DNA of 11,416 nucleotides from DATEPR01 sp036503065 (GTDB taxonomy: Bacteria; Actinomycetota; Actinomycetes; Mycobacteriales; Pseudonocardiaceae), in the NCBI GenBank assembly GCA_036503065.1, contig DASXXM010000430.1, positions 1-11,416 on the forward strand, in the 5' to 3' direction. Position numbers and translations under genes: made by a program. Positions 1 through 7,609 of the stretch are shown piece by piece. How positions within the stretch are numbered: position 1 is the stretch's first letter; every line of letters begins with the position of its first letter. Under the pieces are notes generated by a model. It was not told the origin of the DNA. It made no database searches and was given only the letters and a program-made list of their open reading frames with translations.

Positions 1-3000
1 TACTTTGCTGCCGGGTGGTGCAGGACGATGGCGTCGGTCGACTGTTCCGGGTGCAGCTGGAACTCCTCCGACAGTTTGACGCCGATTCGTTCCGGCTTCA
101 GCAGGTTGGCGATCTTCGCGCGGTCCTCCAGGTCAGGGCAGGCGCCGTAGCCGAGGGAGAAGCGAGCGCCCCGGTAGCCGAGCGTGAAGAACTCCGTCAC
201 GTCGGTCGGGTCCTCGTCGGACATCGGGATGCCGCCGGGCAGGCGCAGTTCCTCGCGGACGCGGCGGTGCCAGTATTCGGCCAGTGCCTCGGTCAACTGG
301 ACACCTAGGCCGTGCACCTCCAGGTAGTCGCGGTACGCGTCGGCCTCGAACAGGCTCTGGGCGTAGTCGGCGATCGGCTGGCCCATCGTGCACAGGTGGA
401 ACGCGACCACGTCGACGTCGCCGGTGTCCCGTGGCCGGAAGAAGTCGGCAAGGCACAGGCGGCGGTCGCGGCGCTGGCGCGGGAAGGTGAAGCGCGTCAC
501 TTCGGCTGCGTCCGGCGAGTGCGACGCCAGGATCACCAGGTCGTCGCCGTCGGCGACGCACGGGTAGTAGCCGTAGGCCACGGCCGCGTTGGCGAGGACG
601 CCGTCGGTGGCAAGGCGGTCCAGCCAGTAACGCAACCGGGGCTTGCCCTCGGTTTCGACGAGTTCGTCGTAGCTGGGACCCGCACCGCCGCGGACACCTC
701 GCAGGCCCCACTGGCCCATGAACGTCGCCCGCTCGTCGAGCATCGCCGCGTAGTCGGCCACCGCGATGCCCTTGACCACGCGGTTGCCCCAGAACGGCGG
801 CGTGGGGACGGGCACGTTCGTGGCAACGTCCGACCTGGCAGCCACCGGCTCCGACGACGGCTCCGCCGCGGCCGCGCGCTGGGCCGCGATGCGCAGCGAC
901 CGTTCGCGCCGCGCCTTGCGTTCGGCGATCTTGGCCCGGTCGGCGTCGTCGACCACCGGTGCCTCGCCGCGCTTCGCGGCCATCACGGCGTCCATCAGCC
1001 GCAGGCCCTCGAACGCGTCCCTGGCGTAGTGGACCTCACCGAGGTACAGCTCCGTCAGGTCGTTCTCCACGTACGCCCTGGTCAGCGCTGCGCCGCCGAG
1101 CAGGACCGGCCACTGGGCGGCAACACCCCGGGAGTTCATCTCCTCGAGGTTCTCCTTCATGATCACCGTGGACTTGACCAGCAGGCCCGACATGCCGATC
1201 ACGTCGGCGCGGTGTTCGGACGCGGCGTCCAGAATCGACGTGATCGGCTGCTTGATGCCGAGGTTCACCACCTCGTACCCGTTGTTGGACAGGATGATGT
1301 CCACCAGGTTCTTGCCGATGTCGTGCACGTCGCCCTTGACCGTGGCCAGCACGATCCGGCCCTTGCCCGCGTCGTCGCTGCGGTCCATGTGCGGTTCCAG
1401 GTAGGCGACCGCTGCCTTCATCACCTCGGCGGACTGGAGCACGAACGGCAGTTGCATCTGGCCGGACCCGAACAGTTCGCCGACCGTCTTCATGCCCGAC
1501 AGCAGCGTGTCGTTGATGATCTCCAGCGCGGGGCGTTCGGTCAGCGCCACGTCCAGGTCCGGTTCGAGGCCCTTGCGTTCGCCGTCCACGATCCGCCGCT
1601 GCAACCGCTCGAACAGCGGCAGCGCGGCCAGTTCGGCGGCCCGCGTCTCCTTGGACGCCGACGTCGTGACACCCTCGAACAGCTCCATGAAGCGCTGCAA
1701 CGGGTCGTAGTCCTCCCGCCGCCGGTCGTACACCAGGTCGAGCGCGACGGTGAGCCGCTCCTGCGGGATGCGGCTGATCGGCACGATCTTGGACGCGTGC
1801 ACGATCGCGGTGTCCAAACCGGCCTGGACGCATTCGTTCAGGAACACGGAGTTCAGCACCTGGCGCGCGGCCGGGTTCAACCCGAAGGACACATTGGACA
1901 GTCCCAACGTGGTCTGCACGTTGGGGTGCGCCTTCTTCAGCGCCCGGATCGACGCGATGGTCTCCAGCGCGTCGCGGCGGGACTCCTCCTGGCCGGTGGC
2001 GATGGTGAACGTGAGGGTGTCCACGATGATGTCGGACTCGGCGAGGCCGTACTTCCCGGTGATGTCCGCGATCAGTCGCTTCGCGATCTCCACCTTGTGC
2101 TCGGCGGTGCGGGCCTGGCCCTGCTCGTCGATGGTCAACGCGACGACCGTGGCGCCGTATTCGGCGACGAGTTCCATCACCCGGCTGAACCGGGACTCGG
2201 GGCCGTCGCCGTCCTCGTAGTTCACCGAGTTGACCGCGCACCGCCCGCCCAGCCGCTCAAGGCCGGCCTCGATGACCGCGACCTCGGTGGAGTCCAGCAT
2301 CACCGGCAGCGTCGACGCGGTGGCCAGCCGACTGGCCACCTCGACCATGTCCGCGACTCCGTCCCGTCCCACGTAGTCGACGCACACGTCGAGCATGTGG
2401 GCGCCGTCGCGGGTCTGGCCGCGGGCGATCTCGACGCAGTCGCCGAACTCGCCCGCCAGCATGGCATCGCGAAACGCCTTGGAACCGTTGGCGTTGGTGC
2501 GTTCGCCGATCATCAGTACGGACGCGTCCTGCGCGAACGGCACCGTCTGGTACAGCGACGACACGCCCGGCTCCGGGTGTGGCCTGCGCTGTCGCGGCGA
2601 CACGTCCCGGACGGCCTCGGCGACGGCCGTGATGTGCTCGGCCGTGGTGCCGCAGCAGCCGCCGACCAGCCGGACACCGAACTCGGTGACGAAGCCGGCC
2701 AGCGCGCTCGCCAGCTCGTCGGGCCCCAGCGGGTACTCGGCGCCGTGCTTGCCGAGCACCGGCAGGCCCGCGTTGGGCAGTACGGAGATGTTCACCGTGG
2801 CGTGCTTGGACAGGTACCGCAGGTGCTCGCTCATCTCGGCGGGGCCGGTGGCGCAGTTGAGGCCGATCAGGTCGATGCCCAGCGGTTCCAGCGCCACGAG
2901 GGCGGCGCCGATCTCGGTGCCCAGCAGCATGGTGCCGGTGGTCTCCACGGTGACCTGGGCGATCAGCGCCACCCGGCGGCCCTCCGCGGCCATCGCCCGC

Positions 3001-3533
3001 CGCGCGCCGATCACCGCGGCCTTCGCCTGGAGGATGTCCTGGCAGGTCTCGATCATCACGGCGTCGACGCCGCCGGCGAGCAGGCCGCGCACCTGCTCGG
3101 CGTAGGCGTCGCGCAGGGTCGTGAACGGGGCGTGGCCCAGCGTCGGCAGCTTCGTGCCGGGGCCGACCGAGCCGAGCACGAACCGGGGCCTGCCGGGTTC
3201 GCTGAACTCGTCGGCCGCCTCGCGGGCCAGTCGCGCGCCGCTCTCGGACAGCTCGCGAATCCGGTCCGCGATGTCGTATTCGGCCAGGTTGGCGAGGTTC
3301 GCACCGAAGGTGTTGGTCTCGACCGCGTCCGCGCCCGCCGTCAGATACGCGCGATGCACCGCGCGGACCACATCCGGTCGGGTGACATTGAGGATCTCGT
3401 TACAGCCTTCGAGTCCGGCGAAATCGTCCAGGCTGAGATCCTGTGCCTGGAGCATGGTGCCCATGGCGCCATCCGCTACCAGCACACGCTCGGCCAGGGC
3501 GTTCAGGAACGGGAGCGACACGCGATCCACCAT
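1..3533 (-). CDS. metH: Cobalamin-dependent methionine synthase (partial, 3' end off window)
   Basis: Transfers a methyl group from 5-methyltetrahydrofolate through cob(I)alamin to homocysteine, making methionine; cytosolic. 1177 codons are visible. Domains in order: homocysteine-binding (about 1-310) with zinc ligands C227, C293 and C294 (LNCATG, GGCCGT); pterin-binding starting at IGERTNANGSK near residue 340; B12 cap and B12-binding with the DxHxxG box, where H737 is the lower axial ligand; an Ala/Arg-rich linker (about 850-905); and the AdoMet activation domain with GYGACPD at 1128-1134. The last bases at the window edge read AAG then TA, which fits Lys followed by the Tyr of the usual AKYF-type C-terminus, so only about four codons should be missing. 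The ATG at 3533 has no Shine-Dalgarno sequence and looks leaderless. All key residues are present. It is divergent from the PAC2 gene, as in mycobacteria. Confidence 0.97.
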   Translation of the reverse strand, partial: MVDRVSLPFLNALAERVLVADGAMGTMLQAQDLSLDDFAGLEGCNEILNVTRPDVVRAVHRAYLTAGADAVETNTFGANLANLAEYDIADRIRELSESGARLAREAADEFSEPGRPRFVLGSVGPGTKLPTLGHAPFTTLRDAYAEQVRGLLAGGVDAVMIETCQDILQAKAAVIGARRAMAAEGRRVALIAQVTVETTGTMLLGTEIGAALVALEPLGIDLIGLNCATGPAEMSEHLRYLSKHATVNISVLPNAGLPVLGKHGAEYPLGPDELASALAGFVTEFGVRLVGGCCGTTAEHITAVAEAVRDVSPRQRRPHPEPGVSSLYQTVPFAQDASVLMIGERTNANGSKAFRDAMLAGEFGDCVEIARGQTRDGAHMLDVCVDYVGRDGVADMVEVASRLATASTLPVMLDSTEVAVIEAGLERLGGRCAVNSVNYEDGDGPESRFSRVMELVAEYGATVVALTIDEQGQARTAEHKVEIAKRLIADITGKYGLAESDIIVDTLTFTIATGQEESRRDALETIASIRALKKAHPNVQTTLGLSNVSFGLNPAARQVLNSVFLNECVQAGLDTAIVHASKIVPISRIPQERLTVALDLVYDRRREDYDPLQRFMELFEGVTTSASKETRAAELAALPLFERLQRRIVDGERKGLEPDLDVALTERPALEIINDTLLSGMKTVGELFGSGQMQLPFVLQSAEVMKAAVAYLEPHMDRSDDAGKGRIVLATVKGDVHDIGKNLVDIILSNNGYEVVNLGIKQPITSILDAASEHRADVIGMSGLLVKSTVIMKENLEEMNSRGVAAQWPVLLGGAALTRAYVENDLTELYLGEVHYARDAFEGLRLMDAVMAAKRGEAPVVDDADRAKIAERKARRERSLRIAAQRAAAAEPSSEPVAARSDVATNVPVPTPPFWGNRVVKGIAVADYAAMLDERATFMGQWGLRGVRGGAGPSYDELVETEGKPRLRYWLDRLATDGVLANAAVAYGYYPCVADGDDLVILASHSPDAAEVTRFTFPRQRRDRRLCLADFFRPRDTGDVDVVAFHLCTMGQPIADYAQSLFEADAYRDYLEVHGLGVQLTEALAEYWHRRVREELRLPGGIPMSDEDPTDVTEFFTLGYRGARFSLGYGACPDLEDRAKIANLLKPERIGVKLSEEFQLHPEQSTDAIVLHHPAAK

Positions 3534-3539
3534 GGAGCC

Positions 3540-3548
3540 AGCCTACGA
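3540..3548 (-). promoter_or_regulatory. metH leaderless promoter, -10 region
   Basis: Read on the minus strand this is TCGTAGGCT, containing the TANNNT-type -10 hexamer TAGGCT (3545-3540). Six bases follow before the metH ATG at 3533, which puts the transcription start on or next to the A of the ATG. No Shine-Dalgarno sequence lies in between. The same nine bases occur in mirror image at 3570-3578 for the opposite gene. No convincing -35 box is seen. Seen in sequence; promoter function is inferred. Confidence 0.6.
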
Positions 3549-3569
3549 TCTCCACCGGGGGTGGGTCGG

Positions 3570-3578
3570 TCGTAGGCT
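3570..3578 (+). promoter_or_regulatory. PAC2 gene leaderless promoter, -10 region
   Basis: TCGTAGGCT contains the hexamer TAGGCT (3573-3578), which ends 6 nt before the GTG at 3585. This is the usual distance from a -10 box to the transcription start, so the message should begin at the start codon. There is no Shine-Dalgarno sequence. The two opposing -10 boxes are so close that polymerase bound at one should exclude the other. Confidence 0.6.
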
Positions 3579-3584
3579 TGCTAA

Positions 3585-4484
3585 GTGACTGATCGCGACT
3601 CGAACCCAGCAACCCCGGATAACCCGGCGCCGCCGACCGCTCCGATCCTGGTCGCCGCGTTCGAGGGGTGGAACGACGCCGGTGATGCCGCGACGACCGC
3701 GATCGAACATCTCCAGCTCAGCTGGGACGCCACACCGCTGGCCGAGATCGACCCGGACGATTACTACGACTTCCAGGTCACCCGCCCCACCGTCCACCTG
3801 GTGGACGGGGTGACCCGACGCGTCGAGTGGCCCACCACCCGGCTCACCGTCTGCCGCCCACCCGGCTCGGCGACCGACGTGGTACTCGTGCACGGCATCG
3901 AGCCGAACATGCGGTGGCGCAAGTTCTGCGGCGAACTGTTGGAGCACGTGGAGCGGCTCGGCGTGACCACCGTGATCACGCTCGGCGCGCTGCTCGCGGA
4001 CACGCCGCACACCCGCCCCGTTCCGGTGACCGGCACGGCCTACGACAACGAGTCGGCCACCCGGTTCGGCCTGGAACACTCGCGCTACGAGGGCCCGACC
4101 GGGATCGTCGGCGTGTTCCAGGACAGCTGTGTGCAGCTCGGCGTGCCGGCGATCTCGATCTGGGCGGCCGTGCCGCACTACGTGTCGCAGCCGCCATCGC
4201 CCAAGGCCACGCTCGCGCTGCTGCACCGGGTCGAGGAACTGTTGGACGTCGAGGTGCCGCTCGGCGCGCTGCCGTCGCAGGCGGAGGAGTGGGAGCGCAC
4301 GGTCAGCGAGATGGCCGACGAGGACGAGGACGTGCGCAACTACGTCCGGGCGCTGGAGGAGCGCGGCGACGAGATCGGTCTGACCGAGACCAGCGGCGAC
4401 GCCATCGCGGCCGAGTTCGAGCGCTACCTGCGGCGCCGCGGCCGCGGGTCGGGGCGCGGCGGCCACGGCGCCACCGGCCAGTGA
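3585..4484 (+). CDS. PAC2 family protein
   Basis: A 299-residue member of the PAC2 (proteasome assembly chaperone 2-like) family, similar in kind to mycobacterial Rv2125. The biochemical role in actinobacteria is unsettled. Visible family features: a disordered Pro-rich N-terminus (1-19), the hallmark ILVAAFEGWNDAGDAA near residues 21-36, VLVHGIEPNMRW (100-111), the Rossmann-like VTTVITLGALLADTPHTRPVPVTG (127-150, two segments), SIWAAVPHYVSQPPSPKA (191-208), then an acidic helical region (233-285) and a short Arg/Gly-rich basic tail (283-299). The GTG at 3585 is chosen because the -10 hexamer TAGGCT lies 6 nt upstream. Its stop overlaps the next gene's GTG (GTGA at 4481-4484), so the two should be translationally coupled. 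The link to the actinobacterial proteasome is a family-level idea, not shown here. Confidence 0.92.
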   Translation: MTDRDSNPATPDNPAPPTAPILVAAFEGWNDAGDAATTAIEHLQLSWDATPLAEIDPDDYYDFQVTRPTVHLVDGVTRRVEWPTTRLTVCRPPGSATDVVLVHGIEPNMRWRKFCGELLEHVERLGVTTVITLGALLADTPHTRPVPVTGTAYDNESATRFGLEHSRYEGPTGIVGVFQDSCVQLGVPAISIWAAVPHYVSQPPSPKATLALLHRVEELLDVEVPLGALPSQAEEWERTVSEMADEDEDVRNYVRALEERGDEIGLTETSGDAIAAEFERYLRRRGRGSGRGGHGATGQ

Positions 4485-5638
4485 CCGAGGTCGATCAGCG
4501 GCCACCCGGCGTCCGGCGCCGACTCGCGGTCGGCGCGCTGTACGCGGGCGGGCTCCTCGGGCCGTTCGGCGGCGGCATGGTGACGCCGGTGCTGTCGGAG
4601 ATCGGCGCGGACTTCCATACGTCGACCGGGAACGCGGCCCTGTCGCTGACCGCGTACATGGTGCCGTTCGCCGCGCTGATGCTGGTGTCGGGCACGCTGG
4701 GCCAGCGCTGGGGCGCGGCACGCACCACGCGGATCGCGTACGTGGTCTACCTGGTGGTGTCGCTGGTCTGCGTGCTGCACGGGCCGTACTGGCTGTTCCT
4801 GCTGGCCAGGGCCGCGCAGGGCGGCGCGAACGCGTTCACGACGCCGTTGCTGCTGGCGTCGGTGGCCCGGATCACACCGCCCGGCCGGCTCGGTCGGGCA
4901 TTGGGCCTGTTCGGCTCGTTGCAGGCGGCCGGTCAGACGAGCGCCCCGCTGGTCGCCGGACTGGTGGCGGTGGCGAGTTGGCGCTACGCGTTCATCGGGT
5001 CGGCGGTGTTGGCGGGCGTGTTGGCCATCGTCGGGCTGCCGGATTCGGTGTCCGTCGCCGACGGGCCGCGCACGACGTTGCGCAGCGCGTTCCGGCCCGC
5101 GGTGTTGCGGATCGGCCTGGCCGGTTTCCTGGGGTGGGGCTGTCTCGGCGGGTTGGCGTTCCTGGTTGCGTTCCGCGCGCAGGACGCGTTCGGCCTCGGC
5201 GCCGGCGGCCGGGGCGTGCTGCTGACCGTGTTCGGGGTGGCCGGCATTCTCACGGCTCGGCTGGTCGGACAGTTGGTGGACCGCGTTGGTGGGCGGCGGG
5301 CGGTGGCCGTCGGGATGCTGGCCGGTGCGGTACTGCTGGTCGGTATCGGCCTGGTCGGGTCGGCGGTCGCGGTCGGCGCGCTGTGGGCGTTGTGCGGTGT
5401 GGCCAGCCAGTCGGTGCTCGTCGGCGTGAACTCACTTGCCCTGTCGAGTGGCACCAATCGGGGCGGCGCGGTGTCCGTGGTGCAGGCATGCCGGTTCCTG
5501 GGCGCGGCGGTCACTCCGGCCGCGTTCACCCCCATCTACCACGCGGGCCCGCTGCTCGCGTTCCTGATTCCGGCCGCGCTGCTGGTCACCGGCACGCCAT
5601 CTGCCCTGTTGGCCCGGAGGCACATCAACTCGGCTTGA
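4481..5638 (+). CDS. MFS transporter, drug/metabolite efflux type
   Basis: A 385-residue major facilitator superfamily protein of the AraJ/DHA1 type, probably a proton-driven exporter in the cytoplasmic membrane; substrate unknown. About twelve hydrophobic segments can be traced. The loop 2-3 motif A is GTLGQRWGAARTTR (71-84), and a related motif, GQLVDRVGGRR (263-273), occurs at the half-way repeat between segments 8 and 9. RAAQGGANAFTTPLLL (110-125) matches the usual segment 4 region and GLFGSLQAAGQTSAPLVAG (142-160) the segment 5 motif C region. The GTG at 4481 overlaps the PAC2 stop as GTGA; reading frames that open further upstream are only shadows inside PAC2. The 3' end overlaps the Uma2 gene tail to tail by 14 bp. 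GC is very high (48 of 60 in the line from 5161), typical of the host. Confidence 0.9.
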   Translation: MTEVDQRPPGVRRRLAVGALYAGGLLGPFGGGMVTPVLSEIGADFHTSTGNAALSLTAYMVPFAALMLVSGTLGQRWGAARTTRIAYVVYLVVSLVCVLHGPYWLFLLARAAQGGANAFTTPLLLASVARITPPGRLGRALGLFGSLQAAGQTSAPLVAGLVAVASWRYAFIGSAVLAGVLAIVGLPDSVSVADGPRTTLRSAFRPAVLRIGLAGFLGWGCLGGLAFLVAFRAQDAFGLGAGGRGVLLTVFGVAGILTARLVGQLVDRVGGRRAVAVGMLAGAVLLVGIGLVGSAVAVGALWALCGVASQSVLVGVNSLALSSGTNRGGAVSVVQACRFLGAAVTPAAFTPIYHAGPLLAFLIPAALLVTGTPSALLARRHINSA

Positions 5639-6281
5639 ACTTGTACGGCCGGTCCAGCCGAGCAACATCGATCTCGATCGGGAAGGGGACCGATACCTTC
5701 ATCATGTCGCGATAGACGCCGGTAGGCATGTAGTTCCTGTTCGCAGGGTCCAGGTCATAGGTCCACAGAACCGCTCGATCATCGTCGTTCTCGACGCGCC
5801 AGAAGTGCCGGATCCCAGCCTCTGCGTACAACTGGGGCTTGCGTCGAGTGTCACGAATCTCGGAGTCCGGTGACTGAACCTCGACCGCGAGCACCACATC
5901 CTCTGGGCTCAACCAGGTCAGGGATGAGTCCGTCATGGCTGACTCATTGACTACCAGCACATCGGGTTCTGGACGCTGTCGGTCGCCGAGCCGGATCGTC
6001 AACTCTCGGGTGACCTCCAGTCCTTCGCCCGCCTGCATGGCGAGCAATGCCTTCAGAGAATCGATCACTCTGACATGGAAGATGGTCTGCGGGGCCATCA
6101 CGACAAGCCCTCCGTCGATCAGCTCGATGTGGCGGGGGGCTTCCGGCGGCAGCCGGTCCAGGTCCTCGGCGTACCAGCCATCCGCTGGCGGGTAGAACCA
6201 GCGAGGAAGCGCGTTCTCGCCGCTGGCGGGCGGCAACGGTTCAGCGGACATGTCCGGAATGTTATCGCTGTCCGAAGACAT
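5625..6281 (-). CDS. Uma2 family (DUF820) restriction-endonuclease-fold protein
   Basis: A 218-residue Uma2/DUF820 protein with the PD-(D/E)xK nuclease fold. The biological role of the family is not established. Core features: the N-terminal region GWYAEDLDRLPPEAPRHIEL (35-54), which resembles the family's substrate-loop start, and IDGGLVVMAP (55-64). Candidate catalytic residues are D107 in PEPDV, E134 and Q136 in AVEVQSPDS, and K148 in RRKPQLYAEAG, followed by the hallmark IRHFWRVE (157-164). All expected acidic and lysine positions are present, so activity is possible. The ATG directly follows the mshC stop (TGAATG), with GGGAG 11 nt upstream; Met11 at 6251 is an alternative start. GC is about 60-62% in hand-counted lines, well below its neighbours, which suggests later arrival. 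Such genes are often present in many copies in filamentous actinomycetes. Confidence 0.88.
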   Translation of the reverse strand: MSSDSDNIPDMSAEPLPPASGENALPRWFYPPADGWYAEDLDRLPPEAPRHIELIDGGLVVMAPQTIFHVRVIDSLKALLAMQAGEGLEVTRELTIRLGDRQRPEPDVLVVNESAMTDSSLTWLSPEDVVLAVEVQSPDSEIRDTRRKPQLYAEAGIRHFWRVENDDDRAVLWTYDLDPANRNYMPTGVYRDMMKVSVPFPIEIDVARLDRPYKFKPS

Positions 6282-7517
6282 TCAGACCACCACTCCCAGT
6301 AAGGCATTGACTGCGGACCGCAGTTGAACCGGAGCCTCGTCGTCGTTTCCGTGGCCGGTCAAGGCTTCCGCGACCCAAGCATCTACGGCTGCGAGCGCCG
6401 ACGGTGTGTCCAAATCATCCGATAGGTGGTCGCGCAATCGGGTGATGGTGTCGGTGACGGAGGGGCCGGTCGGGCCGGTCATCGCGCGACGCCAGCGGTC
6501 GATTCGGGTCTGGGCGTCGGTGAGCAGTTCGTTCGTCCATTCCCGGTCGGTGCGGTAGTGGCCGGCGAACAGGGCAAGGCGGACCGCCATCGGGTCGATG
6601 CCGTCGGCTCGTAGGCGGGAGACGAAGACCAGGTTTCCCTTTGACTTGGACATCTTCTCGCCGTCAAGGCCGATCATCGCGGCATGGCTGTAGTGCCGGG
6701 CGAACGGATAGCTGCCGGTGAGGGCCTCGGCGTGGGCCGCGCTGCACTCGTGGTGTGGGAACGCCAGGTCCGAGCCGCCGCCCTGCACGTCGATGCCGTT
6801 GCCCAGCCGGTTCAGCGCAATCGCGGTGCACTCGATGTGCCAGCCGGGGCGGCCTGCGCCGATCTCGGTGTCCCAGGACGGCTCGCCCGCGCGCGCGGTG
6901 CGCCACAGCAGCGGGTCCAACGGGTGCCGCTTGCCGGGGCGGTCCGGGTCGCCGCCCCGCTCGGCGAACAACGCCAGCATGGTGGGCTCGTCGTAGTTCG
7001 ACTCGTAGCCGAACCGGCCGGTGGCCGTGTGGTCGAAGTAGATATCCGGGTGCTCGGCGTCCAGCCGGTAGGCCGCACCGCCGGACAGGAGCTTGGCGAT
7101 CTGCTCCACGATCTCCGGAATGGCCTCGACGGCGCCGACGTAGTCGCGCGGCGGCACCACCCGCAGTGCCTCCATGTCCTCGCGGAACAGCGCGGTCTCG
7201 CGCATGCCCAGCACGATCCAGTCGTCGTGGTCGCGTTCGGCGCGTTCCAGCAGGGGCTCGTCGATGTCGGTGACGTTCTGCACGTAGTGCACGTCGTGCC
7301 GGTTGTCCAGCCACTGCCGGTGCACCAGGTCGAACGCCAGGTAGGTGGCGGCGTGGCCGAGGTGCGTCGCGTCGTAGGGCGTGATGCCGCAGACGTACAT
7401 CCGGGCGGTCGGGCCGGGCGCGGTCGGCCGGATCCCGCCGGTCGACGTGTCGTACAGCCGCAACGGCCGGGGTTCGCCAGGGATCCGGGGCACCGAATGA
7501 GACAACCAGCTATCCAT
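6282..7517 (-). CDS. mshC: L-cysteine:1D-myo-inositol 2-amino-2-deoxy-alpha-D-glucopyranoside ligase (mycothiol biosynthesis)
   Basis: Joins cysteine to GlcN-Ins in an ATP-dependent step, the fourth step of mycothiol synthesis. Mycothiol is the main low-molecular-weight thiol of actinobacteria. At 411 residues it is the length of mycobacterial MshC and shorter than cysteinyl-tRNA synthetase, from which the family derives. Motifs: YVCGITPYDATHLGHAATYL (41-60) with C43 and the HIGH-like THLGHA; WHIEC with C230; GGGSDLAFPHHE (246-257) supplying the His zinc ligand; and KMSKS (288-292) for adenylation. MshC-specific wording around ITPYDATHLGHA and the lack of a tRNA-binding C-terminal extension argue against cysS. 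The ATG at 7517 has no Shine-Dalgarno sequence but a TACTCT hexamer 7 nt upstream, so it may be leaderless. It is followed without a gap by the Uma2 gene. The last part of the gene has lower GC than the rest. Confidence 0.96.
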   Translation of the reverse strand: MDSWLSHSVPRIPGEPRPLRLYDTSTGGIRPTAPGPTARMYVCGITPYDATHLGHAATYLAFDLVHRQWLDNRHDVHYVQNVTDIDEPLLERAERDHDDWIVLGMRETALFREDMEALRVVPPRDYVGAVEAIPEIVEQIAKLLSGGAAYRLDAEHPDIYFDHTATGRFGYESNYDEPTMLALFAERGGDPDRPGKRHPLDPLLWRTARAGEPSWDTEIGAGRPGWHIECTAIALNRLGNGIDVQGGGSDLAFPHHECSAAHAEALTGSYPFARHYSHAAMIGLDGEKMSKSKGNLVFVSRLRADGIDPMAVRLALFAGHYRTDREWTNELLTDAQTRIDRWRRAMTGPTGPSVTDTITRLRDHLSDDLDTPSALAAVDAWVAEALTGHGNDDEAPVQLRSAVNALLGVVV

Positions 7518-7524
7518 GACACAG

Positions 7525-7530
7525 AGAGTA
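7525..7530 (-). promoter_or_regulatory. Possible mshC leaderless -10 hexamer
   Basis: TACTCT on the minus strand (7530-7525) fits TANNNT and ends 7 nt before the mshC ATG, which has no Shine-Dalgarno sequence. Directly upstream lies the 10-bp palindrome GCTGGCCAGC (7531-7540). No SigR-type GGAAT box was seen in the gap. The promoter call is an inference from spacing. Confidence 0.4.
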
Positions 7531-7579
7531 GCTGGCCAGCGGCCCGGTCCGACCCGTCTCTCCCGCCGTCCGGGAAAGT

Positions 7580-7609
7580 CACCCGCGGAGGTTGTCGATT
7601 CCGCGGGTG
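7580..7609. repeat. Perfect 10-bp inverted repeat around the -35 of the YCII-sigma operon
   Basis: Arms CACCCGCGGA (7580-7589) and TCCGCGGGTG (7600-7609) are exact reverse complements around a 10-nt centre, GGTTGTCGAT. The centre holds the TGTCGA -35 element. It could be an operator for an extra regulator or a DNA/RNA hairpin. No T-tract follows on either strand, so an intrinsic terminator is unlikely. Confidence 0.7.

Larger units (their letters stand above)
3540..3578. repeat. Perfect 9-bp inverted repeat in the metH/PAC2 gap
   Basis: Arms AGCCTACGA (3540-3548) and TCGTAGGCT (3570-3578) are exact reverse complements separated by 21 bp. A smaller CCACC/GGTGG pair (3552-3556, 3560-3564) lies inside. 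Each arm carries the -10 hexamer of one of the two divergent genes, so the symmetry may be two matched promoters, an operator, or both. Confidence 0.75.

Noticed and set aside
312..3575. A 1087-codon plus-strand reading frame, plus several shorter ones, opposite metH
   Set aside because: It is the antisense shadow of metH in GC-rich DNA. Its translation is full of His, Arg, Val and Gly, has no recognisable motif, and conflicts with the complete MetH domain set on the other strand.
3534..3584. Cobalamin or SAM riboswitch before metH
   Set aside because: The gap is only 51 bp and the promoter spacing leaves no 5' leader to hold a riboswitch.
3827..4480. Upstream extension of the MFS reading frame inside the PAC2 gene
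   Set aside because: The translation is Arg/Ala-rich shadow sequence. The MFS protein proper begins at the GTG at 4481, which overlaps the PAC2 stop.
6282..7517. Cysteinyl-tRNA synthetase (cysS) for the ligase gene
   Set aside because: The length of 411 residues, the ITPYDATHLGHA wording and the missing tRNA-binding C-terminal domain fit MshC rather than CysS.
7580..7609. Intrinsic terminator
   Set aside because: The hairpin has a GC-rich stem but no T-run on either strand, and it lies between divergent genes where a terminator is not expected.
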